Positions 11,140-19,520 are shown, numbered from the stretch's first letter. The stretch: 33,714 nt of DNA from UBA8752 sp049610565 (GCA_049610565.1 JBMYZR010000025.1:1-33714); one strand, 5' to 3'. Numbers and translations: made by a program. Notes: generated by a model not told the origin, from the sequence alone.

Positions 11140-11625
11140 TCAGTTCGCGACGTAGAACGCCACGGAGACCAGCGTCAGGAGCCAGCCGAGGGCCAGGGCC
11201 CAGCTGATGCGCTGATTGCGCTTTTCATTGCTGCGCAGGACTTGGAGGTCGTACACCTTGTCGAGGGAGGTCTTGACGAGGGCGAAGGCCGCGTTGGACT
11301 TCACGATGTAGTCGTCTGCTCCATTCTTCAGGGATTCCACGGCCACTTCGAGGCTGTCCTGACCGCTGTAGAAGATGACGTGGGTTTGGGGACTGCGCTC
11401 CTTGAGGGCCTCCAGCACCTCGAGTCCGTTGAGCTCCCCCCCACCGCTCAGGTCGAAGTCGAGCACCACGGCGCGCTCGTCGAAGCGGTCGATGGACTCG
11501 AGGAAGCTCTCGCCGTCGTGGTACTTGTCCACGTGGCTGTAGCCATTGCGAATGAGGAAGTCCCGGAGGATCTCGGTGTTGGGGATGTCGTCGTCGACAA
11601 GGGCAATCTTGAGGTGCTTGCTCAT
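11140..11625 (-). CDS. Receiver-domain protein with a C-terminal membrane helix
   Basis: A 161-residue response regulator. Residues 5-125 form a receiver: the acidic cluster Asp11-Asp13, phospho-acceptor Asp56 (AVVLDFDL), the Ser/Thr position in VIFYSGQ, and the conserved Lys in DDYIVKSN. There is no DNA-binding or enzymatic output domain. The last 22 residues (about 140-161) are one hydrophobic helix (WALALGWLLTLVSVAFYV), so the protein is probably tail-anchored in the inner membrane with the receiver in the cytoplasm. Its ATG overlaps the Hpt stop as ATGA, which implies translational coupling. An output without an effector domain suggests a protein-protein partner at the membrane or a phosphate sink; this is inference. 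Confidence 0.88.
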   Translation of the reverse strand: MSKHLKIALVDDDIPNTEILRDFLIRNGYSHVDKYHDGESFLESIDRFDERAVVLDFDLSGGGELNGLEVLEALKERSPQTHVIFYSGQDSLEVAVESLKNGADDYIVKSNAAFALVKTSLDKVYDLQVLRSNEKRNQRISWALALGWLLTLVSVAFYVAN

Positions 11626-11939
11626 TTCAACAGGTCTTGCAGGTTCTGAATCAACGTGGAAAGAAGGTCACAGGTCGTGTCCAATTCGGCCTGGGAAATC
11701 TGACCGCCGCCCTTGATGGTCTGCTCGTGGGCGCTCATCATGGCGTGCGCATCGGCCGCTCCAATGGTCTGGACCTGGCTCTTCAATTTGTGAAGGATGG
11801 CGCGGATCGGCTCCTGATTGGCGCTGATGTCCGCTGCACGCAGGTTGCCCAGTTCGGGTTCGAGCGTGTCCAGGAACAACCGGATGTAGTACTTCTTCTT
11901 CTCCGGATCTCCGGCGCTGAGTCGGTCGATGATTTCCAT
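11622..11939 (-). CDS. Histidine phosphotransfer (Hpt) protein
   Basis: A 105-residue, all-helical protein. The motif ILHKLKSQVQTIGA (residues 48-61) matches the Hpt signature HxLKxxxxxxGA, with His50 as the site that carries phosphate between receivers. It is first in a two-gene operon and overlaps the membrane-anchored receiver by 4 bases. It lies convergent to the hybrid kinase, about 520 bases beyond its stop. The likely flow is kinase His511, an internal receiver Asp, Hpt His50, then Asp56 of the partner receiver. The assignment as an Hpt is firm from the motif and size; the partners are inferred from position. Confidence 0.85.
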   Translation of the reverse strand: MEIIDRLSAGDPEKKKYYIRLFLDTLEPELGNLRAADISANQEPIRAILHKLKSQVQTIGAADAHAMMSAHEQTIKGGGQISQAELDTTCDLLSTLIQNLQDLLK

Positions 11940-11985
11940 GGCGGTGAGGCCGAAGATACCGCATGGCGGCCATCCGGCCGCGCGG

Positions 11986-12939
11986 TCAGAACGAGGCGGT
12001 GGCGACCTGCGGCGGGGGGAACAGCCAGGTCAGTTGGAGGCCGTGGTTGAACACCCGGTAATCGGAGAGTCCAATCACGACGCCGTCATACCCCACGCGG
12101 TAGGCCACTTCCAGTCCGGCACCGGCGTCGAGGTAGGCTTCGGCCCCGATGCGGACATACCCGCCGTATCCGATGCCCCACGTGAGATCGGGTACGCCTC
12201 CATTGAACACCTGCCCTCCGCGGGGCACGATCAAATCGTACGTGCTCTGCGCCACCTCGATGTAGTGGTCCCGGATGCGGGTGGCGGTCAGGGTTCCGCC
12301 GAGCTCGAAGATCCAGCTCGCGCTGCGGTCGATGGGACTGGCCGTGCGGTACCCGAGGTTGAACTGCATGCGGTCTTCCGATGCGAAAATCCCGAAATCC
12401 CGGAGGTCCGTCGACCCCTGCCCCTGGTCCGGCAGTTGCCCCGTGTTCAACTGCCATGCGCCCCGGCTCTTCAGGCGCCAGATGTCCATGTCGAGGACGA
12501 TGGCGTTTTCGAGGTTGAACCGCTGCATGACGCGAAGCCCGAACCCGAAGCTGATGTCGTAGCGCTGGTCGATCGGATAGGACGCGACCGTCATGGCGCC
12601 CGCATCGGCGATGCCCAGGCTTTGGGCGATCCGGTTCCGCACCGTGTTGCCGCTTCCGCCTTGCACGCTGTTCCAATCCAGCCGCTCGGGAATGCTGATC
12701 AACTCCCGGAACACGTCCCCCAACTCGCTGAAGCCCGTCCCGTTGTAGAACACGCTCGACGCACCGCCCGGCTTGACGACGTTGATGTTCATGCCGAAGT
12801 GCAGCTTCTTGGGCCGCTCGAACTCGCCGAGCAGGTCGCTGTCATCGTACGGTTCGTAGTTGAACACCTGAGCCGAAAGCGCCCCGGGCACCCACATCGT
12901 CAGGAAGACGACCCTCCATGCCATTGAACTCCACTTCAT
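11986..12939 (-). CDS. Exported outer-membrane beta-barrel-like protein, unknown function
   Basis: A 317-residue protein with a signal peptide (about 1-23, ending LSAQ). The rest alternates polar and hydrophobic residues with many aromatic and glycine positions (YDISFGFGLRVMQRF, WIFELGGTLTATRI, YVRIGAEAYLDAGAGLEVAY), as in outer-membrane beta-barrels. I do not recognise a family. Two in-frame ATGs are possible, at 12939 and 12924; the second gives a more compact signal peptide and would leave a leader after the TAAATTTC element at 12951-12944, which is only 4 bases from the first ATG. It is divergent from the nuclease gene across 54 bases and lies 46 bases upstream of the Hpt gene on the same strand, so it might be the first gene of that operon. 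Confidence 0.7.
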   Translation of the reverse strand: MKWSSMAWRVVFLTMWVPGALSAQVFNYEPYDDSDLLGEFERPKKLHFGMNINVVKPGGASSVFYNGTGFSELGDVFRELISIPERLDWNSVQGGSGNTVRNRIAQSLGIADAGAMTVASYPIDQRYDISFGFGLRVMQRFNLENAIVLDMDIWRLKSRGAWQLNTGQLPDQGQGSTDLRDFGIFASEDRMQFNLGYRTASPIDRSASWIFELGGTLTATRIRDHYIEVAQSTYDLIVPRGGQVFNGGVPDLTWGIGYGGYVRIGAEAYLDAGAGLEVAYRVGYDGVVIGLSDYRVFNHGLQLTWLFPPPQVATASF

Positions 12940-12993
12940 GGTGGAAATTTAGCACCGTACATCCATGGCGGACCCGATTCCGTCCTTGGCCCC

Positions 12994-14328
12994 ATGACCG
13001 CGACCCGCCCCCCCACCTTCGCCATCGTCGACATCGAGACCAATGGCGGCTCCCCCACGGGAGACAACATCACCGAGGTGGCGGCCATCCTGCACGACGG
13101 CCGGCGGGAGCTCGACCGCTGGGTGCGCCTCATCCGGCCTGCCCGGCCCATTCCCTCCGGCATCACCCGGCTCACCGGCATCGACGACACGATGGTGGCG
13201 GACGCCCCGGAATTCGCCGAGTTGGCGACCGACCTGCACACCTTTCTGGGCGATGCCGTCTTCGTCGCCCACAACGTCTCCTTCGACCTTCGGCATCTGC
13301 AAGCCGGATTCAAATCGGCTGGACTGCACTACAACCCCCGCAGGCTCTGCACGGTGCGGATGTCCCGAAAGTGGCTCGAAGGCCCCCACCGGTACAGCCT
13401 AGGCGCCCTCTGTGAGTTCCTGGGGATTGACAACGAAGCCCACCACCGCGCCTGGGGCGACGCGGCGGCCACGGCGGAATTGTTTTCCATCCTGTGGCGC
13501 GACCATGCCACCGAGATCGAAGCCGAATTCGGGCGGGGTGGCGGCACCTCGTGGTGGCCGCCCCACCTGCCACCGGATGCCCTCGTGGACATTCCGGCCA
13601 CGCCTGGCGTGTATCGTTTTCTGGACGGCGCGGGCAAACTGGTCTACGTGGGCATGAGCCGCAACCTCGCGTCGCGGGTCCGGCAACACTTCAATGGCAG
13701 CGGCAGCGAGGCCCGCTCCCAAACACTCCGCCGGCTCGTCCACAAGATCACCTGGGAGGAAACGGGTTCGGAGTGCATGGCCGCCGTGTTGGAGGATGTG
13801 CTCATCCGGCGGTTTCATCCCCCACTCAACCGGGCACAGAAGGTCGTCGGCAAAGGGTGGTCCGTGGACACCTTCCGGTGCCGGCTCGACTTGATCCGAC
13901 TGTCCTTGTCCAAAGGAGGGAACGCCACCTCGCTGAAGCGCTTCCGCAGCCGGTCCGAGGGCGAGGCGTGGCTCCGCCAGGAGGTGAACGGTGCAGGGCT
14001 GAACCCCGCCTGGTCCGGGCTGCCGGGCACGGCGTGGAGCGAAGGGTGGGTGGACAATGAGGCCGCGCGGGCCCTCCACAATGCCCGGGCTGAAGCCTGG
14101 CTGGAGGGCTTGAAAGAGCGCCGCAGGAAACAGGCCACCCTCGACGTGGTGGACCTGCCCGCGACGCCGGAGGGAAAGCGCCCCCAGCTGAAACTGGAAA
14201 CCGGACGCTTCTCCGCCTATCGGTTCAACGGACCGGAAGGTGACGCCGAGTGGATCCCGGACACGGGGTCCTCCCGCATCGATGCTGTGCTCGACCGCCA
14301 CCTGACGGGCAGCGACGCCCTCAGTTGA
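12994..14328 (+). CDS. DnaQ-like 3'-5' exonuclease fused to a GIY-YIG (UvrC N-terminal/Cho-type) nuclease
   Basis: A 444-residue cytoplasmic protein with two nuclease domains. Residues 8-170 are a DEDDh exonuclease like the polymerase III epsilon subunit: Asp13 and Glu15 (IVDIETNG), Asp98 (AHNVSFDL), His151 and Asp156 (HRAWGD) are all present. Residues 200-282 are a GIY-YIG domain: GVY at 205, YVG at 218, Arg228 and Glu267 in the pattern of UvrC (VLEDVLIRRFHPPLN). The C-terminal 160 residues are not assigned. Similar fusions are known in Bacteroidota and actinobacteria and are thought to act in excision repair as a Cho-like incision enzyme. The UvrC interaction and HhH domains are absent. uvrA lies about 1 kb downstream, which fits a repair role, but they are not one operon. 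Confidence 0.88.
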   Translation: MTATRPPTFAIVDIETNGGSPTGDNITEVAAILHDGRRELDRWVRLIRPARPIPSGITRLTGIDDTMVADAPEFAELATDLHTFLGDAVFVAHNVSFDLRHLQAGFKSAGLHYNPRRLCTVRMSRKWLEGPHRYSLGALCEFLGIDNEAHHRAWGDAAATAELFSILWRDHATEIEAEFGRGGGTSWWPPHLPPDALVDIPATPGVYRFLDGAGKLVYVGMSRNLASRVRQHFNGSGSEARSQTLRRLVHKITWEETGSECMAAVLEDVLIRRFHPPLNRAQKVVGKGWSVDTFRCRLDLIRLSLSKGGNATSLKRFRSRSEGEAWLRQEVNGAGLNPAWSGLPGTAWSEGWVDNEAARALHNARAEAWLEGLKERRRKQATLDVVDLPATPEGKRPQLKLETGRFSAYRFNGPEGDAEWIPDTGSSRIDAVLDRHLTGSDALS

Positions 14329-14479
14329 GGTGCACGGCGCCGCCCAGCTTGGACGCCCCACGGGACGTCGTGCGCAGGTGATTCATCACGGCCTCGATGG
14401 CGTGCGACGGTGCGGCCCACTGGTCGTTGGCGGGTGCGGAAGAAGAAGAAAAGAGGGGATTCGGGGTAAGCTTTTCCAT
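14321..14479 (-). CDS. Small protein, 52 residues, unknown
   Basis: An ATG at 14479 opens a 53-codon frame that begins MEKLTPNPLFSSSSAPANDQ and ends GGAVHLN, with an in-frame stop just upstream that fixes the start. Third codon positions are nearly all G or C beyond the Ser-rich start, as in the neighbouring genes, and this supports real coding. It overlaps the end of the convergent nuclease gene by 8 bases. It lies 106 bases downstream of the ECF sigma gene on the same strand, with a hairpin between them. It has no membrane helix, so it is not an ordinary anti-sigma factor. Whether it belongs to the sigma factor's transcript is unknown. Confidence 0.55.
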   Translation of the reverse strand: MEKLTPNPLFSSSSAPANDQWAAPSHAIEAVMNHLRTTSRGASKLGGAVHLN

Positions 14480-14528
14480 TCGCGTGGAGTTGAGTGTTCA
14501 ACCGCTGGGCGGTCGGGGTAGAAACGCA

Positions 14529-14556
14529 GGAAGCCGGAGCGTATTGCCCCGGCTTC
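14529..14556 (-). terminator. Probable terminator of the ECF sigma gene
   Basis: A 9-base perfect stem (GGAAGCCGG with CCGGCTTCC) closes an 10-11 base loop, 30 bases beyond the sigma factor stop. A run of six T lies on the 5' side of the stem on the minus strand, and only a weak T-rich stretch follows. It may be a terminator or an attenuator between the sigma gene and the 52-residue ORF. Confidence 0.45.
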
Positions 14557-14585
14557 CAAAAAATCCTGGTGTCCGGTTGAACCGG

Positions 14586-15173
14586 TCAGTCCAACGTCAG
14601 GGACACATCCTGCTCGGCCATCAGCCTGCGCAGGTTGATCAGCGCGTACCGCATGCGTCCCAACGCGGTGTTGATGCTGACGTTGGTCTCCTCGGCGATG
14701 TCCTTGAAGCTCATGCCTTTGGTCATCCGCATGTGGACCACGTCCCGCTGCTCGACCGGCAATTGATCCACGAGTGCCTGCAGGTCCTCCCCGATGCGCT
14801 CGCCGATCATCTCGTCCTCGCGGGTCGCTCCGCCGTCGGCGATGTTGCCCAGCAGGTCGAACTCCTCCGACCCCCGGCTCATCGGCATCTTCTTTTGGCG
14901 GCGGAAATGGTCGATGCCCGCATTGTGCGCGATGCGCAACACCCATGGCAGAAACTTCCCTTCCTCGTTGTACCGGCCACTGCGCAGCACGTCCACCACC
15001 TTGATGAAGACGTCCTGGAACAGGTCGGCGGCCACGTCGTGATCCCGGACAAGGAGGTACAGCTTCGTGTACACCTGGTCCCGGTGACGGGCAAAGAGGG
15101 TTTCAAAGGCGCGTTGGTCGCCTTGCTGGAATTGCGCAATGAGTGCGCGGTCTGGGGTGGGCTGTTGGGCCAT
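14586..15173 (-). CDS. ECF-type RNA polymerase sigma factor
   Basis: A 195-residue sigma-70 family protein of the extracytoplasmic function group. Region 2 covers about residues 12-90 (FQQGDQRAFETLFARH, DLFQDVFIKVVD, LPWVLRIAHNAGIDHFRR) and region 4 about 130-190 (LPVEQRDVVHMRMTKGMSFK then an HTH with NVSINTALGRMRYAL). The frame is open for 54 codons upstream, but the ATG at 15173 gives the usual family length and start. No anti-sigma gene is adjacent, which differs from many ECF factors; it must be regulated in another way or by a distant partner. It is divergent from uvrA across 217 bases. The genes it controls are not evident. Confidence 0.9.
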   Translation of the reverse strand: MAQQPTPDRALIAQFQQGDQRAFETLFARHRDQVYTKLYLLVRDHDVAADLFQDVFIKVVDVLRSGRYNEEGKFLPWVLRIAHNAGIDHFRRQKKMPMSRGSEEFDLLGNIADGGATREDEMIGERIGEDLQALVDQLPVEQRDVVHMRMTKGMSFKDIAEETNVSINTALGRMRYALINLRRLMAEQDVSLTLD

Positions 15174-15289
15174 GACACTACGGATTGCGCACGCTTCTTC
15201 AAGCGGATTCTCCTCAATCAGAAAACGTGCAGTGGGGTAGTGTCTCTCGTATGGCCGTTCGTTGGGGGTACGTCCTGTACCGTTTGACT

Positions 15290-15297
15290 CTAATATA
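15290..15297 (-). promoter_or_regulatory. Possible -7 element for the ECF sigma gene
   Basis: The minus strand carries TATATTAG in a short AT-rich patch of the divergent sigma/uvrA spacer, 116 bases upstream of the sigma ATG. Its context (CCG before, AG after) resembles the element upstream of the lysyl oxidase gene. No TTG is seen at the normal distance. Confidence 0.3.
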
Positions 15298-15390
15298 CGG
15301 ACTTCTTCGGGGAAAGGCGAACCCGCCCTCCCCAATCCCTGTTAACAAGCCAATCCACCCGGGCATTTGCCCTTGCCCGAACTTCGCTTC

Positions 15391-18273
15391 ATGGCCACCA
15401 CCGGACCCTCCGACTCCTCCCCCTCCCCGTCCACCGCTGTCCCGGCGGACGACGGCCGTCCGGACAGCATCCGCATCCGCGGTGCGCGCGTCCACAACCT
15501 GCGCAATGTCGATGTCGATCTTCCCCTGCGGAAGCTGACCGTGGTCACGGGGCTCAGCGGATCCGGCAAGAGCTCGCTCGCCTTTGACACGCTCTATGCG
15601 GAAGGCCAGCGCCGTTATGTGGAGAGCCTCAGCGCCTACGTGCGCCAATTCGCAGGGCGGCTCGAGAAGCCGGATGTCGACCGCATTGACAACCTCACCC
15701 CGGCCATCGCCGTCGAACAGCGCGTGGCCTCGCGCAGCAGCCGATCGACGGTCGGCACGGTCACCGAAGTGCACGACCACCTCAAATTGCTGTGGGCGCG
15801 CATCGGACGGACGTTCAGCCCCGTGTCGGGACAGGAAGTCCGAAAGGACACGGTGACCGATGTGGTCACTGCCGCCTCCGGCCATTCTGCGGGTGACCGC
15901 TTCATGGTCTGCGCCCCCGTGCGTGTCCCGGAGGACAGAACCTTGGCGCAGCAACTCGAAATCTGGCAGCAACAGGGATTCGCCCGTCTGCTCCACGCTG
16001 GCAACCCAGCCACCATCGCCGACATGCTGGCCACCCTTCAGCAAGACGATGCGCCGGAGGGTGCGCTTCACTTGGTCATCGACCGACTTGCGCGCCCGGA
16101 GGACAGTGAGCTGGAGGAGTTCCAGCAGCGGCTCGCCGACTCGGTGGACACCGCATTCTACGAGGGGCATGGGGCGTGCGAACTCCACTGGGTGACGCCC
16201 GACGGTGTGGAGGTCCAACCGTTCAGTGACCGCTTCGAACTCGACGGCATGGCCTTCGAGATTCCCTCCCCTGACCTGTTCAGCTTCAACAGTCCGCAGG
16301 GCGCCTGCCCCCGGTGCGAAGGCTTCGGTCACGTGATTGGAATCAGCGAGGACCTGGTCATCCCGGACCCCTCCAAAAGCGTGTACGAGAACTGCGTGGC
16401 CCCGTGGCGGGGCGACAAGGCCAGCCGGTACAAGCAGAGTGTGCTGCAGAATGCCTACGACGAGGACTTTCCCGTGCACACCCCCTACGCCGACCTGACC
16501 GCCAAGCAGAGGCGCCAGCTGTGGCAGGGCACCCGTTCCTGGCGCGGCATCGACGATTTCTTCGCCCGCCTGGAAGCCAAGAGCTACAAGATCCAGAACC
16601 GGGTGATGCTCAGCCGGTACCGCGGCCGCACGGCGTGCGACCACTGCGGAGGGAGCCGCCTCCGGCCTGAAGCCGGACATATCCGCATCGACGGTCACGC
16701 CCTGCCCGACCTCCTCGGCTTGCCCATTGAAGAGGTCATGGCCGTCCTCGATGGATTGACCTTGACCCCTACCGAGCAGGAAATCGGGCACCGCCTCCTG
16801 CTCGAGGTGCGGCACCGTTTGCAGTTCCTGCTCGACGTCGGATTGGGCTACCTGACCCTCAACCGGGGAAGCGCCACCCTGAGTGGGGGCGAGAGCCAAC
16901 GGATCCAGCTCGGCACGAGCCTCGGCAGCAGCCTGGTGGGCAGCACCTATGTCCTCGACGAGCCCAGCATCGGCCTCCATCCGCACGACACCGACCGGCT
17001 CATCAAGGTCCTCTCGGGGCTTCGGGATCTGGGCAACACGGTCGTCGTCGTGGAGCACGAGGAATCCGTCATCCGCTCCGCGGACCATGTCGTGGACCTC
17101 GGTCCCAAGGCAGGCAGTGAGGGCGGTCACGTGGTCTTCTCCGGCGACCTCCCGGCCCTGCTCAACGCACCGGCCTCGCTCACGGCGGACTACCTCAATG
17201 GCAGCCGGCGCATTCCGGTTCCGGTCAACCGACGGCCTGGCGTTGGGGAGATGACGGTGCTGAACGCCAAGGAGCACAACCTCCAAGGCATCGACGCCCG
17301 GTTCCTGCTCGGCGCCCTCAATGTGGTAACCGGTGTGTCGGGCTCGGGCAAGAGCACCCTGGTGAAGCGCATTCTCCACCCGCTCCTCTCCCGCCACCTC
17401 GACCTCGGTGGCGACCGCCCCGGTGTGAGCGACGGGTTGACCGGCAGCCTGGACCGCATCGAGATGGTCGAATTCGTCGACCAGAACCCCATTGGCAAGA
17501 GCAGCCGGTCCAACCCCGCCACCTACGTCAAGGCGTGGGACGATGTGCGGAGTCTGTTTGCCGCCCAGCCCCTCGCCCGGAACCGGGGCTACAAGCCCTC
17601 CGTGTTCAGCTTCAACACGAGCGGTGGCCGCTGTGAGACCTGTGAAGGGGAAGGGCGCGTCTCCATCGGCATGCAGTTCATGGCGGATGTGACGCTGACC
17701 TGCGACGCCTGCAAGGGCCGCCGCTTCACCGACCCCGTGCTGGAGATCGAAGTCGATGGACGCACCATCCACGATGTGCTGTCCATGACCGTGGCCGAGG
17801 CCTCCGCATTCTTCGGAAACCGCGCCAAACCCACCGCTGCCGAGCGGGGCATCGTCCGCAAGCTGGCCCCGCTCCTCGACGTCGGGCTGGGCTACGTCAC
17901 GCTCGGCCAGAGCGCCACCACCTTGAGTGGTGGAGAAGCCCAGCGCATCAAGCTGGGGGCCTTCCTCGCCAAGGGCGACCGCGCCGGCCACACCGTTTTC
18001 ATCTTCGATGAACCCACCACGGGACTCCATTTCCACGACGTGGCCCAACTGCTCGAGGCGTTTGACGCCCTCATCCAACAGGGCCACACCGTCATCTGCG
18101 TGGAGCACAACCTCGACGTGATGGCCTGTGCAGACCACATCGTGGACCTCGGGCCTGGGGGTGGAAGTCACGGCGGGCAGCTGGTGGCCACCGGCACGCC
18201 GGAGGAAGTGGCACAGTCTGTGCACTCGGCCACAGGACCGTTCCTCAAGGAGCGGTTGGAACCCTCTCAATGA
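15391..18273 (+). CDS. uvrA: Excinuclease ABC subunit A
   Basis: A 960-residue DNA-damage recognition ATPase of nucleotide excision repair that works as a dimer and loads UvrB. It has two ABC modules: Walker A GLSGSGKSS (about 54-62) with signature LSGGESQRIQLG (about 497), and Walker A GVSGSGKST (about 648) with signature LSGGEAQRIKLG (about 845). Zinc-binding pairs are present: CPRC (GACPRCEGFG) with CDHC (CDHCGGSRL), and CETC with CDAC (about 747-780). The ATG at 15391 is chosen; the first 24 residues are a Ser/Pro-rich extension before the conserved IRIRGARVHNLRNVD. Length is normal. msrB follows after 7 bases and is probably in the same operon. It may be one of two UvrA paralogues, as many Bacteroidota have two. 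Confidence 0.95.
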   Translation: MATTGPSDSSPSPSTAVPADDGRPDSIRIRGARVHNLRNVDVDLPLRKLTVVTGLSGSGKSSLAFDTLYAEGQRRYVESLSAYVRQFAGRLEKPDVDRIDNLTPAIAVEQRVASRSSRSTVGTVTEVHDHLKLLWARIGRTFSPVSGQEVRKDTVTDVVTAASGHSAGDRFMVCAPVRVPEDRTLAQQLEIWQQQGFARLLHAGNPATIADMLATLQQDDAPEGALHLVIDRLARPEDSELEEFQQRLADSVDTAFYEGHGACELHWVTPDGVEVQPFSDRFELDGMAFEIPSPDLFSFNSPQGACPRCEGFGHVIGISEDLVIPDPSKSVYENCVAPWRGDKASRYKQSVLQNAYDEDFPVHTPYADLTAKQRRQLWQGTRSWRGIDDFFARLEAKSYKIQNRVMLSRYRGRTACDHCGGSRLRPEAGHIRIDGHALPDLLGLPIEEVMAVLDGLTLTPTEQEIGHRLLLEVRHRLQFLLDVGLGYLTLNRGSATLSGGESQRIQLGTSLGSSLVGSTYVLDEPSIGLHPHDTDRLIKVLSGLRDLGNTVVVVEHEESVIRSADHVVDLGPKAGSEGGHVVFSGDLPALLNAPASLTADYLNGSRRIPVPVNRRPGVGEMTVLNAKEHNLQGIDARFLLGALNVVTGVSGSGKSTLVKRILHPLLSRHLDLGGDRPGVSDGLTGSLDRIEMVEFVDQNPIGKSSRSNPATYVKAWDDVRSLFAAQPLARNRGYKPSVFSFNTSGGRCETCEGEGRVSIGMQFMADVTLTCDACKGRRFTDPVLEIEVDGRTIHDVLSMTVAEASAFFGNRAKPTAAERGIVRKLAPLLDVGLGYVTLGQSATTLSGGEAQRIKLGAFLAKGDRAGHTVFIFDEPTTGLHFHDVAQLLEAFDALIQQGHTVICVEHNLDVMACADHIVDLGPGGGSHGGQLVATGTPEEVAQSVHSATGPFLKERLEPSQ

Positions 18274-18280
18274 CAGCGTC

Positions 18281-18814
18281 ATGAACACACTCCCCCTCCT
18301 TCTGACTCCGCTTGTCCTTCTCGCGGTCAACCTCACATGCTGCACGGCACAGACGCCGAACGCCCAGGCTGAGAACGCTCCCATCCTCGACTCGCTCGAG
18401 GTGCAGAAGTCCGAAGCGGAATGGCGCGAGGAGCTCCCGCACATGGCCTGTTTCGTCCTGCGCGAAAAGGGCACCGAGCGGGCCTTCACCGGGGAATTCT
18501 GGGACCACCACGAGAAAGGCGTCTACCGCTGTGCCGGATGCGGGCAAGCCCTGTTCGACTCCGAGCACAAGTTTGAATCCGGCACCGGCTGGCCGAGCTT
18601 CTTCCAGCCGGCTGAAGGAACCGCGATCCTCGAAGAAGAGGACGACAGCTGGGGCATGCGCCGCGTGGAAGTGCTGTGCTCATCCTGCGGCGGCCACCTC
18701 GGCCACGTGTTTGAGGATGGCCCCCGCCCCACAGGTTTGCGGTATTGCATCAACTCCGCCGCTTTGGCCTTCGACGCGGACTCCACCTCGGTGCAGGGCA
18801 TCCGGTACGATTGA
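18281..18814 (+). CDS. msrB: Exported peptide-methionine (R)-S-oxide reductase
   Basis: A 177-residue enzyme that reduces methionine-R-sulfoxide in oxidised proteins. Zinc is held by Cys84/Cys87 (CAGC) and Cys133/Cys136 (CSSC); the catalytic Cys156 is in the motif GLRYCINSAAL. GTGWPSFF and GGHLGHVFEDGP are family signatures. The first 20-24 residues are a hydrophobic signal peptide, so it should act in the periplasm; Cys20-Cys21 after it do not form a good lipobox. It begins 7 bases after the uvrA stop, and pairing with DNA repair suggests a common response to oxidative damage. A strong hairpin follows its stop. The ATG at 18281 is chosen over the open frame further upstream, which runs into uvrA. 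Confidence 0.93.
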   Translation: MNTLPLLLTPLVLLAVNLTCCTAQTPNAQAENAPILDSLEVQKSEAEWREELPHMACFVLREKGTERAFTGEFWDHHEKGVYRCAGCGQALFDSEHKFESGTGWPSFFQPAEGTAILEEEDDSWGMRRVEVLCSSCGGHLGHVFEDGPRPTGLRYCINSAALAFDADSTSVQGIRYD

Positions 18815-18835
18815 CCCTGGTCCATCCTCAACACG

Positions 18836-18862
18836 AAAAAAGGCGCCCGCGGGCGCCTTTTT
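18836..18862. terminator. Bidirectional terminator between msrB and the surface operon
   Basis: A perfect 12-base inverted repeat (A5 GGCGCCC and GGGCGCCT5) around GC lies between convergent genes. A-run and T-run at the ends make it a Rho-independent terminator in both directions, 21 bases after msrB and 20 bases after the minus-strand operon. Confidence 0.92.
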
Positions 18863-18882
18863 CATGCTCGGCCGTTGCGGCC

Positions 18883-19512
18883 TCAGCGGATGTTGAGCTC
18901 GATGTTGCGCTGGTCAATCAGGCGGGGCACGAGGCTGTCGGGGTACATGGCCCGTTGGGCGTCATCGCGCAGCGGCAACGGACGCGTGCGGCCGTGCAGG
19001 TTGATGCGGCCGGTGATCTCGCCTTCCGTGGTCAATTGCATGAGGAGCAATTTGCCGTCCGGGCCGGCTGCTGCCTGCCGCATGTCGGGGGTGACGAACC
19101 AGGCACCGTTGTCGGTGAAAAGGCGGTTGCCCTGCTCAAACTCCGAAAAGTCCATGAGGAAGGCCGTGAGGGCGTTCATGTAGTTGTCCTCGTATCCGAT
19201 GGTGACCCAGCTGTCGTACTTCAGGCCGGCGACCGTCTGCACATCGGAGCGCTGGAGTTCGTTGGCGCTGTTGCCGCCCCGCTCATGTTGGTAGAACGGC
19301 GCCGTGCTGGAGACTTCGAGGTAATCCTGGCCATCGCCGAAGACGGCATCGATCACGTCGCCCTCCGCTTCCATTTGGGCATAGATGCGATAGGTGCGGC
19401 CGGGGACGGCCCCTTGGTTGTCGATTTCCTCGACGAGAAGGGACTTGAATTGGGCCTCGGCAGAACCGAGGGAAGCCATCAGGAAAACCAGAAAGGACAG
19501 GCGGGCAATCAT
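18883..19512 (-). CDS. Small secreted protein with the N-terminal domain of the neighbouring adhesin
   Basis: A 209-residue exported protein (signal peptide 1-20, ending AEAQ). It starts after cleavage with a domain containing RTYRIYAQM (about residue 40) and YDSWVTIGYEDN (about 98). The adhesin two genes upstream has RRYRLYAIF and EYDTWWTTHVS at matching places after its own signal peptide, so I infer the two share a domain. Residues 120-209 are unassigned and have no T9SS tail. The start is the ATG at 19512, 8 bases after the PorP/SprF stop, so it is the third gene of the operon. The function is unknown; a partner role for the adhesin is inference. Confidence 0.75.
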   Translation of the reverse strand: MIARLSFLVFLMASLGSAEAQFKSLLVEEIDNQGAVPGRTYRIYAQMEAEGDVIDAVFGDGQDYLEVSSTAPFYQHERGGNSANELQRSDVQTVAGLKYDSWVTIGYEDNYMNALTAFLMDFSEFEQGNRLFTDNGAWFVTPDMRQAAAGPDGKLLLMQLTTEGEITGRINLHGRTRPLPLRDDAQRAMYPDSLVPRLIDQRNIELNIR

Positions 19513-19520
19513 GGATGTCG

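Noticed and set aside
15361..15372. Short palindrome GGGCATTTGCCC before uvrA.
   Set aside because: Too short to call as an SOS box or operator; no match to a LexA site I know.
18281..18350. Possible lipobox in MsrB (LTCC).
   Set aside because: Thr before Cys is not a typical lipobox; an ordinary signal peptide fits better.
15214..18489. A 1091-residue minus-strand frame opposite uvrA.
   Set aside because: Antisense shadow; uvrA on the plus strand has both ABC modules intact.
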